A stretch of 64,000 nt of DNA from Rebecca billardiae RCC1528 (Eukaryota > Haptophyta), in contig OZ251234.1 of assembly GCA_965240325.2 (NCBI GenBank), positions 806,001 through 870,000 of the forward strand, written 5' to 3'. The notes below the pieces were generated by a model. That model searched no databases and was not told the origin of the DNA. It saw only the letters and a list, made by a program, of their open reading frames with translations. The translations under genes were made by a program, and so were the position numbers. Below, one piece after another: positions 1 to 9,734 of the stretch; positions within the stretch are counted from its first letter, which is position 1, and each line of letters begins with the position of its first letter.

Positions 1-136
1 CCGATGGCGGCGGCGGCCATGCATGAACCTCGGCCGCCATCGGGAAAAACCCGTGCTCACCGCCCGGACCACGATGACGATGCAAACCCATGGAACAGTG
101 AGTGACAGAGCATTTGCCCACAGTCAGTTAAGACCA

Positions 137-1700
137 TCAGTTGCCATGAAGAAGAGACCTCGGGGGCGGCGCCGGTGCCAGCCAGCCGAAGAGCCGCCAG
201 CACGCGTCGTCCGCGATGCACGTCGGGTCGATGTAGTCGTGCACCGCAGCCGAGCGGATCGACCAGCCACCCATGTGGCAGATCTTGTCGAGCACAACAT
301 TGATCGCGCTCGACGCGCTCGCCGCGCCCTTGCGCGCTGAGTGAGAAGTCCACTTCTGCCCCAGCGGCGCGCGTGCCCCGAGGTGGTGCAGGACGAGCTG
401 CAGCCACTCGTCCAGCACGGGAGCGCGGAAGCGGCGCCCGCGCTCCCACGGCAGCGCAAAGTAGCTCGCGCCGGGAGGCGCCGGCCCGCGCAAGCGCTCC
501 CACTTGCGCAGCAGGCGCTGCACGTCCGGCAGCGCGCCCTCCGGAATGCGGATCACGCGCGAGTGCCGCCGGTGCGAGCGCCCCTTCTCGCGCACGTTGA
601 CGAGCGCGATCCCGCCGTGCTGCGTGTCGATGTCGGAGCAGCGCAGCGCGGCACCCGTGTCCGAGCGCGCGAACCAGACGAAGTTGAGCACCACCGCGAC
701 CGCAGCGCGGAAAAGCTGCGCCGGCCGCGGATCGCGCGCGGAGACGTGCACGCGCGCACCCAGCGCCCAGTCGAGCGCCTCGGAGACGACGCGCGCCGGG
801 AGGTACACCCGCTCTGCGGCGCGGCCGCCCTGCAGCTGCCGATTGGCGAGGCCCCGCCGAAAGCGGGTCACCGCCGGGCCGATCGCGGGCCGCTCGAGCA
901 GCAAGTCGCGATGCACCGCGTTGATCGCGGAGAGGTACGGCTGCAGGCTGTCCGCCGCGACAGTGCCGCGCGCGCCAATGTGCGCGAGGTAGCGCAGCAC
1001 CGTCGCCGTCGAGGCAGGCAGCGCCGCAGGCGAGTCCGCCTGCGACGCGCACCACGCCTCAAAGGCCGCCCAGTGACGGCCGTATGCGCGAGCCGAGCTG
1101 GACTGTAGGCTGGACGCGAGCGTGTCCAGAACGAACGCCGTTTGCGGCGTGTCGCCCAGCTGCGCCGCCCACGCGCGAGCGGCCGCCGCCGCCCAAGGCA
1201 CGCGCGGGGCAGGCCCCGCCACGTGCGGCGGGGTCACCCGCGCCGCCGCAAGCGGAAAACCGCAAGCGGCGCGAGGTGCGTTGCCCGCATGACCCGCGGC
1301 GACGCCGCCGGGTGCACGTCCACCGAGCTGCTGGCCGGCAGCAGCACGAGATCGGCCGAGAGCTCGAAGAGGCGCTGAAACCAGCTTTGCGCGGGCCAGT
1401 ACGGCGCGACCACCGTCGCGTCGGGGCGCTGCTCCTCGAGCAGCTGCGCGACCTGGTCGAGCAGCCGCGTCGGCGGGAAGACGTAATTGTTCTCGCCGCG
1501 CCAATCGCGCGAGAAGGCGTTCACCGCCTCGACCGCGCCGCCCGCCGGAGTCAGCGCGTTGCAGCGCGCGAGCAGCCGATTGTCCGGCGCCGCAAAGCGA
1601 TCGATCGTGTGCGGCCCCCAGCGGCGCTAACTCGCCAAGCGGGCTGTCGAATATGACGCGGTCGGCGCTTGCATGCCTCCGCAGCGGCGGCGGCAGCCAG
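137..1700 (-). mobile_element. 3' part of a DIRS-order (tyrosine recombinase) retrotransposon
   Basis: Two adjacent, overlapping minus-strand frames encode an RNase H-like segment followed by a tyrosine recombinase. This is the gene order at the 3' end of DIRS/Ngaro-type retrotransposons, which integrate with a recombinase instead of a DDE integrase. No reverse transcriptase is visible upstream (above 1.7 kb), so this is a 5'-truncated or internally deleted copy. I could not define terminal repeats. A Crypton is the alternative, but the RNase H-like stretch argues against it. Confidence 0.6.
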
Positions 1701-1816
1701 TCGTCGAGCGCGGAGAGCGGGCGCGCCTGCAACTCGGCGCCGCTACGTTGCAAGTAGGTGGCCGCGAGCAGCTCGGCCTTGCACGCGTCGTTGACGCACA
1801 GGGTCACGCAGCGCAT
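137..1816 (-). CDS. Tyrosine recombinase of the DIRS-type element
   Basis: The recognisable protein occupies about 1190 down to 137; the frame stays open to 1816, but the upstream part is a shadow of the RNase H frame. An N-terminal SAM-like core-binding domain (beginning near TLASSLQSSSARAYGRHW) is followed by the catalytic domain. The first catalytic Arg is in FARSDTGAALRCSDID (about residue 384 of the open frame), the HxxR box is HSARKG (about 491-496), then GGW and the nucleophile Tyr in HDYIDP (about 527). The R-H-x-x-R-W-Y set is intact, so the recombinase could be active if expressed. Such enzymes cut and rejoin DNA through a 3'-phosphotyrosine link and integrate the circular cDNA of the element. 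The true start codon is uncertain. Confidence 0.68.
   Translation of the reverse strand: MRCVTLCVNDACKAELLAATYLQRSGAELQARPLSALDDWLPPPLRRHASADRVIFDSPLGELAPLGAAHDRSLCGAGQSAARALQRADSGGRRGRGGERLLARLARREQLRLPADAAARPGRAAARGAAPRRDGGRAVLARAKLVSAPLRALGRSRAAAGQQLGGRAPGGVAAGHAGNAPRAACGFPLAAARVTPPHVAGPAPRVPWAAAAARAWAAQLGDTPQTAFVLDTLASSLQSSSARAYGRHWAAFEAWCASQADSPAALPASTATVLRYLAHIGARGTVAADSLQPYLSAINAVHRDLLLERPAIGPAVTRFRRGLANRQLQGGRAAERVYLPARVVSEALDWALGARVHVSARDPRPAQLFRAAVAVVLNFVWFARSDTGAALRCSDIDTQHGGIALVNVREKGRSHRRHSRVIRIPEGALPDVQRLLRKWERLRGPAPPGASYFALPWERGRRFRAPVLDEWLQLVLHHLGARAPLGQKWTSHSARKGAASASSAINVVLDKICHMGGWSIRSAAVHDYIDPTCIADDACWRLFGWLAPAPPPRSLLHGN
1234..1626 (-). CDS. RNase H-like C-terminal fragment of the DIRS-type pol (partial)
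   Basis: In a second minus-strand frame the translation contains HTIDRFAAPDNRLLARCNAL, then NAFSRDWRGENNYVFPPTRL and VVAPYWPAQSWFQRLFEL. A T-x-D-x-F-A segment followed by W...FPP and P-x-W-P-x-x-x-W resembles the conserved RNase H-to-tail region of DIRS/Ngaro polyproteins. The frame ends at a stop near 1234, just inside the recombinase region, so the two reading frames overlap as is common in this order. The reverse transcriptase that should precede it is not seen, so this is a fragment. The family assignment is from motif memory and would need a profile search. Confidence 0.5.
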   Translation of the reverse strand, partial: RRWGPHTIDRFAAPDNRLLARCNALTPAGGAVEAVNAFSRDWRGENNYVFPPTRLLDQVAQLLEEQRPDATVVAPYWPAQSWFQRLFELSADLVLLPASSSVDVHPAASPRVMRATHLAPLAVFRLRRRG

Positions 1817-2277
1817 CTCCGCTACAAGTGTAGCGACGTGCGCTCTGACGAGGCGTCAGATGAGCGTCGCGACGACTTCTGGCGCGGGCAGCGTTGCGTG
1901 CATACGCCTAAGGCGGACTGCCGAGCAGCCGTGAACTCAGGCCGACGGACGGACAGCCTGTGCGCCGGCCTTGGTGGTGCAATGGCGCGCAATGAAGATA
2001 TTGAAACCGCCCTTGTATTGAAGATGTCTGACCCGCCGCGCGCGTCCCAGAGCTCGGCCGCGTAGAGGCTTCAATCACAGCTTGGGCACGGTCCCTGGAA
2101 GTCGACGGGGTGTGCCACACGTCATCCTGACACTCGTAGCCTGTCAGCTCGGGTGACACATGGCGCGGATTTTTTTTCGCTACGCAGAAATTCGCCATAT
2201 TCGGCGAATTTCGGCGATTTCGGCGATTTCGGCGTAGCGGCGAAGGCTGAGGCCATACGGCGAATCTGCCCATCCCT
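1817..2277. other. Non-coding interval with short TTCGGCGA-type tandem repeats
   Basis: No supported gene. Near 2190-2245 the motif GGCGA(A/T)TTTC is repeated about four times in tandem just before the purine tract. Nothing else is recognised. Confidence 0.4.
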
Positions 2278-2794
2278 GGAGAGGGGGAGAGAAGGGGGAG
2301 AGAGGGGGAGAAGGAGGAGGAGGAGGGGAGAAGGAGGAGAGAGGAGGGGAGAGGGAGGGAGAGGGAGGGGAGGGGAGGGGAGAGGGAGGGGAGAGGAGGG
2401 GAGAGGGAGGGGAGAGGGAGGGGAGAGGGAGGGGAGAGGAGGGGAGAGGGAGGGGAGAGGGAGGGGAGAGGGAGGGGAGAGGGAGGGGAGAGGGAGGGGA
2501 GAGGGAGGGGAGAGGGAGGGGAGAGGGAGGGGAGAGGGAGGGGAGAGGGAGGGAAGGGGAGAGGGGGAGGGAGGGGAGAGGGAGGGGAGAGGGAGGGGAG
2601 AGGGAGGGGAGAGGGAGGGGAGAGGGAGGGGAGAGGGAGGGGAGAGGGAGGGGAGAGGGAGGGGAGAGGGAGGGGAGAGGGAGGGGAGAGGGAGGGAAGG
2701 GGAGAGGGAGGGGAGAGGGAGGGGAGAGGGAGGGGAGAGGGAGGGAAGGGGAGAGGGGGAGGGAAGGGGAGAGGGAGAGGAGAGGGAAGGAGGG
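2278..2794. repeat. 517-bp pure purine minisatellite, unit near GAGAGGGAGGG
   Basis: The plus strand contains only G and A for 517 consecutive bases. Most of it is an 11-bp unit (GAGAGGGAGGG and permutations) with occasional longer G runs. The encoded Pro/Leu/Ser or Glu/Gly/Arg repeats are consequences of the repeat and not proteins. Such homopurine-homopyrimidine tracts can form triplex (H-DNA) or G-quadruplex structures and expand or contract by slippage. Confidence 0.95.
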
Positions 2795-5012
2795 CACATG
2801 TCAGAGAGAAGACAGTGCGCATGCTGCCTCGCAAACGCAGCGGATGGTTGGTGCGCTGCGCTGCGCGAGCGTGCTCGCACCATGCTCAAGTCTGGAGTAC
2901 GTATGGGCAGGATCGTCGTTGCGCGCCGAGTAGGTTGCAGCGTCTGCAGGTAGAGAAGGCGTGCTGCACGACTGCCATTTGCGCCCCTGCGCCATGTAGA
3001 TGGAGAGCACCTGCCTGCGCCCACCTGCACGGCAGCACAGGACACGAACACGCGGTGCACACGGCGCGCACACACGGCACGGCAGGGTGGTGCTCTCGCG
3101 CGCACCTGCGTTCGAGAAGCGTGGTGGCACGGGGAGAGCGGATCGATGCACCTTAGTTCGCGCGCGCCGAGCTCTGCCCACGCCGCCGCCGCCCGCTCTC
3201 CGCCGAGCCAGTCGTCACCGTAGCCGTGCGGCGCGCGCGCTCTGCCGCACAGCACAGCACGGCGCGCGGCGCTGAGCCTGAGGCGCGCGGCGCGCCACCG
3301 GCCGCGCGCGCCGCGCCGAGTCCGAGGCCGGTGCCGAGCACGGCGCCACGCAGCGCGACGTGGTCGATGCACCTCCGCCGAGCCGGAGCCCGTGCGCATG
3401 CGCGGTGACATCCGTAGGGCCCCAAGCAGACTGTTCAAGCCACATACACAGGCCAAGTCCATATCGCTGACCTCGGCGTGGCCCGTAGCGTACGCGCAGG
3501 GCGTTCCCTGCCGCCATGGGGCCATGCACACCTCGCCCGAATGCTGCCCGTCGTGGCTTCTATGGCCCCACGGGCTGCCCACGGAGTGCCGCCGACATCC
3601 GCGAGTAGGTGCACACCTCCGAAACAGCCTCGGCGCACGGTTCAAACGACTGGACGCACGTGTGCACGTCCGCCCCCGTACGCCCTGACCATCTGGGCGG
3701 CCAGTGGCGCGCATACCATGCAGTGCATCCACCGCGTCTGCAGCTCGCCAGCCGACCCGCACGTGTGCACGCTGGTCCACGGCTGAAGCGTGAGGAGAGA
3801 CGCGACGAGCTCGTCAGGGGACGGGCCAGGAGGCCGAAGCACGTGCTTTGACCACCCGGCATGCGCTCCGGACCGTGCTGTACGCGGTCGGCGCGCACGA
3901 GCCCCGAATCGGCGTGCGCAAGCGGCAGCCATGGCTGTTACGGTACGTCGCAGTCCGGCGGTTTCCTGCCGTGCCACCTTATCTCGCCTGCCTGAGCTGT
4001 GTGCGTCTCTTATTCTTAGTAAACTGTACAGTTTATTTGTTTTGCGTAAGGCTCACGGTGGCAGGTTGCCGCGCCATCCTTCATCGCACGCAGTAAGCCT
4101 CCCGACATTGTTCGCCATATCAGCGCAGCAAAGCAGCGGCGCGCCACCATACCAGGGGCGTACTTGGCCCACTCCACTGCCGTGCACATGAGGTGCGCCC
4201 GGACCCGATTGCTCGAGTCCTCGCAAATAGGCGTGGCTGTGCATCCTGGGTTGACGTTTGGTACCCGGCGGCCGGCGAGCCCGACTGGCGGCGAGCAGAC
4301 CTGCCTGCGTGCCGCCGGCTGTCGGCAGCCTCCGTGCGCTGAGCCGCGCGCCGCGCGGTGCGTGTGCGACGTAGCTCCGCCCACGCCACGCATGCACCCT
4401 CGCGCCGCGCCGCCAGCTTGGCGCTGCCGTCAGCCAGAGCCGATCGAGTGCATGCCCTAGCCTGCTCCGAGAGCATCAATATGGGCTGCGCGTGGCTGCG
4501 CGTGCACTTTCGTCGCCTAATTTTGCCAGCGTCGAGTTGGCGCGTGGCACGCCCACCTTAGCAGCACGACTCCCGAATGCACAAAAGCCGGGGGTCAGCT
4601 GAATTAATGCAGCTCACACGACCGCGCTCCACGCCGAAAACCAGCCCGTAGCTCGGCCCGCCAGCTGGCTCGTGCATGCGCACCGACTGCCAGGCGCATC
4701 GACACCGTGGCGCACAGAGCGCGGGTGCCGCGGCCGGGTGGGTATGTGCTGACGCGGCTGGGCCTGGTGCATGCGCGGGCGGATGGGCTCTGCCCGGGTC
4801 GGCGCGTAGCGGGCGTGCGGGCTGAGACAAAGTCGTGCCGGAGCAAGTTCGGCAGTCCGGCAACCGTACTAATTTTGTGCCTTGTGGGTCTCTATAATAA
4901 TATTGTGCTGCTCGCGTCTGTGCCCGTGTGGTAAAAGTACGGCCCCGGGACACGACGAGGCTCAGGTTCCAACACTAATAATTCGAGCTAACTAAGCAGC
5001 AGCATCTAAAAC
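2795..5012. other. Gene-poor interval
   Basis: Only short GC-driven open frames with no recognisable domain. It carries one copy of the 48-bp dispersed repeat at 3981-4028. No gene can be supported. Confidence 0.4.
3981..4028 (-). repeat. 48-bp dispersed repeat, copy 1
   Basis: The 48 bases from ATCTCGCCTGCC to TTAGTAAACTGTA occur again at 46011-46058 in the same orientation and at 31339-31386 in reverse complement. The copies are identical by eye. The 31-kb copy is part of a small insertion inside an LTR, so the sequence is probably the end of a mobile element. Confidence 0.85.
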
Positions 5013-6182
5013 CTACACCGCTTCTTTCTGTCGCACCCAGGCCACCTGATCGCCACACAGCTTGGTTAGCAGCACCAGGGCTATTTCGCGATAGACAGTG
5101 CACACAAAATGTATGTCATCCGGCGTATAGAAAAGGTGTGGCCCATGGTGATGGACCTCGGGCGCCCCGACTGTCATGCCGGTGAAGTCGACGACGTCGA
5201 CACCGATCTGCTGGGCGAGGGAGAGTACGACCGTGTCGACTAGGGGCTCATGTTTAAAGGTCCTGTTGGCGTTCTTGGGATCCAGTTTAGCTTGATGCGT
5301 CGTCGTGCCCATGAAGACTCGCGGTGCGCCTGCCCGCGCTGCCCTGAGCAGTGTCTCAGCCAGGCGGCGCGACACCCCGCCCAGCGACCAGTGGTGGCCG
5401 TGCTGCAGGTAGAGATCAGTCGCATGCAGCCCAGGCACATACTCCCTGTATGTCTTCGCCAGGTCCAGCCGCCAGGTGTACGCGCCAGAGCAGCTCCCCG
5501 GCGTGCACGTGATGCTCGCGTTGATCTCGTCGAAGCTTCCAGCGCGCGCGTGCCCGTGCGGCTTCCAGCCCGCCGAGCCGACCTGCGTTAGAAAGGTGAC
5601 CTGCGCACCACCGACGCGGAGGTACCGGTTCTCCACGAGAGTGTCCTCCATGCAGCACTTTACGCGCCAGCAGTCGCACACCTCGTGCTGCCAGAGAGGG
5701 GCGTGCGTGCGCTCAAAGTATGCCTGCCAGCTCGTTTCAGTCGTTGGCTTCTCCCAACGGGCCGCATGCATGCCAAAACTCTTCTCGTAACAGTACGCAG
5801 GCTCGGCGGTCATGTTTGCCCGCTTTGACTTGTCCTGCCATTGCCAGAATGCCTCGTCACCGCTCCACACGCCCGTGACGAGGAACCGTGCGAGGACGAG
5901 GTACAAGTATCGAGTGATCGAGTCGCCCACCAGGACAAGGTGCCGGCCCTTTAAGCACGTAAGTGCCATCCGGCGCGTCGCGCGCACAAGCTCGCATGCG
6001 CCCGGATCGAACGTCCACCCGCGGACAGCCTCGTCACGTCCCCACGACCACGTCCCATCGCCCTCAAAGTTTGAGTCCGGGGAACACGCGGGGCGACGAG
6101 CGCCGGCGAGTGGGTGCGCGACCAGCACCACACACCAAAGCCACCGCAGCACTGTTCGCCAGGTGAGAGCACCTACGCGCAT
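5013..6182 (-). CDS. Secreted SGNH/PC-esterase (TBL/CAS1-like) protein
   Basis: 389 residues, intronless. The N-terminus (MRVGALTWRTVLRWLWCVVL...) is a signal peptide or membrane anchor. HLVLVGDSITRY puts a GDS motif at residues 86-88 (catalytic Ser), and YTPDDIHFVCTVY near the C-terminus supplies the D-x-x-H pair (Asp355, His358). This GDS...DxxH arrangement over about 300 residues is that of the TBL/PMR5 and CAS1 SGNH-like families, which move or remove O-acetyl groups on glycans in the secretory pathway. Several N-x-S/T sites and numerous Cys residues fit an extracytoplasmic protein. The exact reaction (acetyltransferase or esterase) cannot be read from sequence. It lies just outside the left end of the giant inverted repeat. 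Confidence 0.7.
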   Translation of the reverse strand: MRVGALTWRTVLRWLWCVVLVAHPLAGARRPACSPDSNFEGDGTWSWGRDEAVRGWTFDPGACELVRATRRMALTCLKGRHLVLVGDSITRYLYLVLARFLVTGVWSGDEAFWQWQDKSKRANMTAEPAYCYEKSFGMHAARWEKPTTETSWQAYFERTHAPLWQHEVCDCWRVKCCMEDTLVENRYLRVGGAQVTFLTQVGSAGWKPHGHARAGSFDEINASITCTPGSCSGAYTWRLDLAKTYREYVPGLHATDLYLQHGHHWSLGGVSRRLAETLLRAARAGAPRVFMGTTTHQAKLDPKNANRTFKHEPLVDTVVLSLAQQIGVDVVDFTGMTVGAPEVHHHGPHLFYTPDDIHFVCTVYREIALVLLTKLCGDQVAWVRQKEAV

Positions 6183-6355
6183 GCTCTCAATTCCAGCAAA
6201 TGGCTGATTGGGCCGAGGGTGGTCAGGGTCGCCGACTCCAGGTTGAAGGTGGCCAAGGGAACCAGTTCTTCAAGGGTAAATTCCCCTTTATAACGGGCTC
6301 CGGGTGATCAGACTGGCGGCCGAAGCCTCCAGCCCTACCCTGGCCAGCCAGTAAG

Positions 6356-6937
6356 GTCTGGCGTTTGCCACTGGCGACTGCACACGGCAACAGGGGCGTT
6401 TGCGCCCTGTTGTCGTGTGCACACTGGGGCGCAAAAGGGGTCACCCTCAGGGGGTTTCGCACTGCTGTTGCCGTGTGCACCGGCCCGCTGTGGCCGTGCA
6501 CACGGCAACAGGGCGCAAACGGCCCTGTTGCCGTGTGCAGGCGTGCATGGCTTGCGATGGCAGCCAGCCGTCAGCAGGGCGCCACGCCCACTGTTCGTTG
6601 GTAGGCTGGCCCGATGGCGTCGCGGAGCTCACGCGTACGGGGGAGGAGGGCATCGACGAGGAGACGACCAAGGGCGAGAAGCAGCAGGGGGCACGCAGCA
6701 CGGGGCTCGGAGCATGCCGCGAGCACGCGTGCCTCCACACCGTCGCACATCAACCTTGCTCGTAGCTGTGCGCTGTGCTGCCACTCATCTCACCATCGCC
6801 CATGCTACGGGCGCGGCCGGGTGGTGGGCATCTACCTGTCGGCGCAGCACTGGCACCGGTGGTCGCCAGACACTCCTCGACTTGCTCTGCGCGTCACAGC
6901 AAGGAGACGGCAGCGGCACAGCTGTGTGAGCTCGCAG
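6356..6937 (+). repeat. Left outer arm of the giant inverted repeat
   Basis: Matches the reverse complement of 12617-13190 with few differences, starting at TGGCGTTTGCCACTGGCGAC. It contains repeated CACACGGCAACAGGGCG motifs that form small local inverted repeats. Similarity may extend weakly outward (both sides read CTGGC-CAGCCA before the boundary). Confidence 0.85.
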
Positions 6938-7189
6938 ATGAAGTGCTCCTCTGCTTTGCGAGGCTGAGAGGCTGAGCACGCGTGGCGAGCGCTGGCATTC
7001 CCCCGCATTCATGAGACCAACAGGTACATAGCCGTGCCCAGGAGCGCAGGACCAACCGCCGGGTGCTGCTTCAAACACCTGCGCCCCACTCTGCCGGCAG
7101 GCTGAGGGGCGCTCTACTCTATGCTGCACGCGGCAGCAGCAGCTGGGCCGTTGGGACGGTCCTGCACGGATGACGGCGGTCGCCGCGGC

Positions 7190-8990
7190 TGACAGCTTGG
7201 TGTCACTGGTTCGAAGGGCCTGGACGACGGACGCGCCGAGCGTGGTGACGCTGCTCGATGCGCCCACGGCACTGCCAAGCGCGCTGGAGCCGCTGCCTCG
7301 AGCACTACTGTGCCCGCGCCCAGCTTGGGCAGCAGCAGCTGCGCTCAACTCCGCGCCGCGTGCCGTGGCAGCAGCAGGGATGGTGCCACGGCGGCCGGCG
7401 GCGGTCGACGGAGCTGTCGGCTCGGCGGTGCACGCCCGAGGGGCCTGGGCGGTGGGCGCACCGAACGCGGTGCCGCTGCTCGCCTCGCCCATGGCGCTGG
7501 AGCCGCTGCCATCCGACGCTGCTGCGCCCGCGCCAAGCTTGGGCAGCAGCGGCTGCGCTCGACTCCGCGCAGAGTGCGGCGGCAGCACCAGGGATGGTGC
7601 CACGGCGGGCGGCGGCGGTCGACGGAGCTGTCAGCTCGGCGGTGCACGCCCGAGGGGCCTGGGCGCTGGGCGCACCGAACGCGGTGCCGCTGCTCGCCTC
7701 GCCCATGGCGCTGGAGCCGCTGCCATCCGACGCTGCTGCGCCCGCGCCAAGCTTGCGCAGCAGCGGCTGCGCTCGACTCCCCGCCGCGTGGGGCGGCAGC
7801 ACCAGGGATGGTGCTACGGTGGCCGACGACGGTCGCTAGAGCTGAAAGCTCGGCGGTGCGCGCCCGAGGGGCCTGGGTGGTGGGCGCACCGAACGCGGTG
7901 CCGCTGCTCGCCTCGCCCATGGCGCTGGAGCCGCTGCCATCCGACGCTGCTGCGCCCGCGCCAAGCTTGGGCAGCAGCGGCTGCGCTCGACTCCGCGCAG
8001 AGTGCGGCGGCAGCACCAGGGATGGTGCCACGGCGGGCGGCGGCGGTCGACGGAGCTGTCAGCTCGGCGGTGCACGCCCGAGGGGCCTGGGCGCTGGGCG
8101 CACCGAACGCGGTGCCGCTGCTCGCCTCGCCCATGGCGCTGGAGCCGCTGCCATCCGACGCTGCTGCGCCCGCGCCAAGCTTGCGCAGCAGCGGCTGCGC
8201 TCGACTCCCCGCCGCGTGGGGCGGCAGCAGCAGGGATGGTGCTACGGTGGGCGACGACGGTCGCTAGAGCTGAAAGCTCGGCGGTGCGCGCCTGAGGGGC
8301 CTGGGCGGTGGGCGCACCGAACGCGGTGCCGCTGCTCGCCTCGCCCATGGCGCTGGAGCCGCTGCCATCCGACGCTGCTGCGCCTGCGCCAAGCTTGGGC
8401 AGCAGCGGCTGCGCTCGACTCCGCGCAGAGTGCGGCGGCAGCACCAGGGATGGTGCCACGGCGGGCGGCGTGGGTCGACGGAGCTGTCGGCTCGGCGGTG
8501 CACGCCCGAGGGGCCTGGGCGCTGGACGCACCGAACGCGGTGCCGCTGCTCGCCTCGCCCATGGCGCTGGAGCCGCTGCCATCCGACGCTGCTGCACCCG
8601 CGCCAAGCTTGCGCAGCAGCGGCTGCGCTCGACTCCGCGCCGCGTGGGGTGGCAGCACCAGGGATGGTGCTACGGTGGGCGACGACGCTAGAGCTGAAAG
8701 CTCGGCGGTGTGCGCCTGAGGGGCCTGGTCGGTGGGTGCATTGAGCGCGCTGACGCCTCTCGCCTCGCCCGGCGCGCTCGAGCCGCTGCCATCCGATGCT
8801 GCCGCGCCCGCGCCCTGTCGCGCCGAGTGCGGCTGCAGCATCAGGGATGGCGCCACGGCGGGCGGGCGGCGGTGCATGCAGCTAGCAGCTCGGTGCTGCA
8901 CGCGCGAGGGGCCTGGGCGGCAGACGCGCGCAATGCAGTGACGCTGATGCACGCGTCAGGCGCGCTGGCCAGCCCCCGGAGCTGTTGCTA
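7190..8990 (+). repeat. 214-bp tandem repeat array 1 (about 8 units)
   Basis: The landmark CCATGGCGCTGGAGCC recurs with spacing of exactly 214 bp (ATG at 7491, 7705, 7919, 8133, 8347, 8561). 214 is not a multiple of three, so consecutive units shift frame. This explains the long Ala/Arg-rich open frames in all six frames and argues that none is a real protein. Confidence 0.95.
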
Positions 8991-9734
8991 CGACACTTCT
9001 TCTGTCCTTCTGCGAGCCGAGCCGCCAGCAGGTTCCGGGGCGGGCAATGCCGGTCAGCTCATATTCATAAGGCCGGCGGCGCAGACCAGTCGTAGCCCGG
9101 CAGGTAGGCGATGCAGAAGTTATCAGCAGCATCATGCATGCATCGTCATCACTACAATCTACATCAGCATCTGCCTAGACGAGTACGTAAGAACTCTTAT
9201 ATTTAAATTATCCACGCGTACTACGGCACCGAGCATATATATCTCGAATCATCGTCAATCTGCTCCGACTAGCCGTTCAGAGCGGTACTCCGACTACGAC
9301 GATGCATCAGCCAGCTCCGGGGCGGCGGCTGTCCGACACTCTGCCGTCATGTGCGTATATATAAGTGACTCTTACTCCACCTAGCGGTCTATCCGGATCG
9401 GTACCCTGGCGGCGGTGTTGTCGTCTGTCCGCCGTCACAGCCTGACTGCTCGCGTAGCTAGTCACTTATCAGTGATGTGATGGTCTCGTCGTCCGCGTCC
9501 GGACTGTCGCGACGACAAGTCGTGCTGGGCCTGGCGGCTCACAGTGTAAGTTAGTAGAAGCTAACTCATCAATGTAAGAGCATCAGTAGTGAGCAGCAGC
9601 AGTAGCAGCTCGACTGCTGGCGTCATCACCGTGCTACACTCCGGCGCGACACGGTCACGGTCAGCTGGTCAGCAGTCTATACTTACGCCGGGACCGTAGT
9701 ACTGTAGTAGAGTACGTATACGTAGTTTTAACGA
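8991..9734. other. Unique spacer at the centre of the giant inverted repeat
   Basis: Less GC-rich than its flanks, with short TATA-like runs (for example near 9236 and 9356). No gene, RNA or terminal signal is recognised. It is the only part of the structure not duplicated within the window. Confidence 0.4.

Noticed and set aside
2122-3780. Pro/Leu/Ser-rich and Glu/Gly/Arg-rich open frames
   Set aside because: Direct translations of the purine minisatellite and its complement; no start context, domain or extension beyond the repeat.
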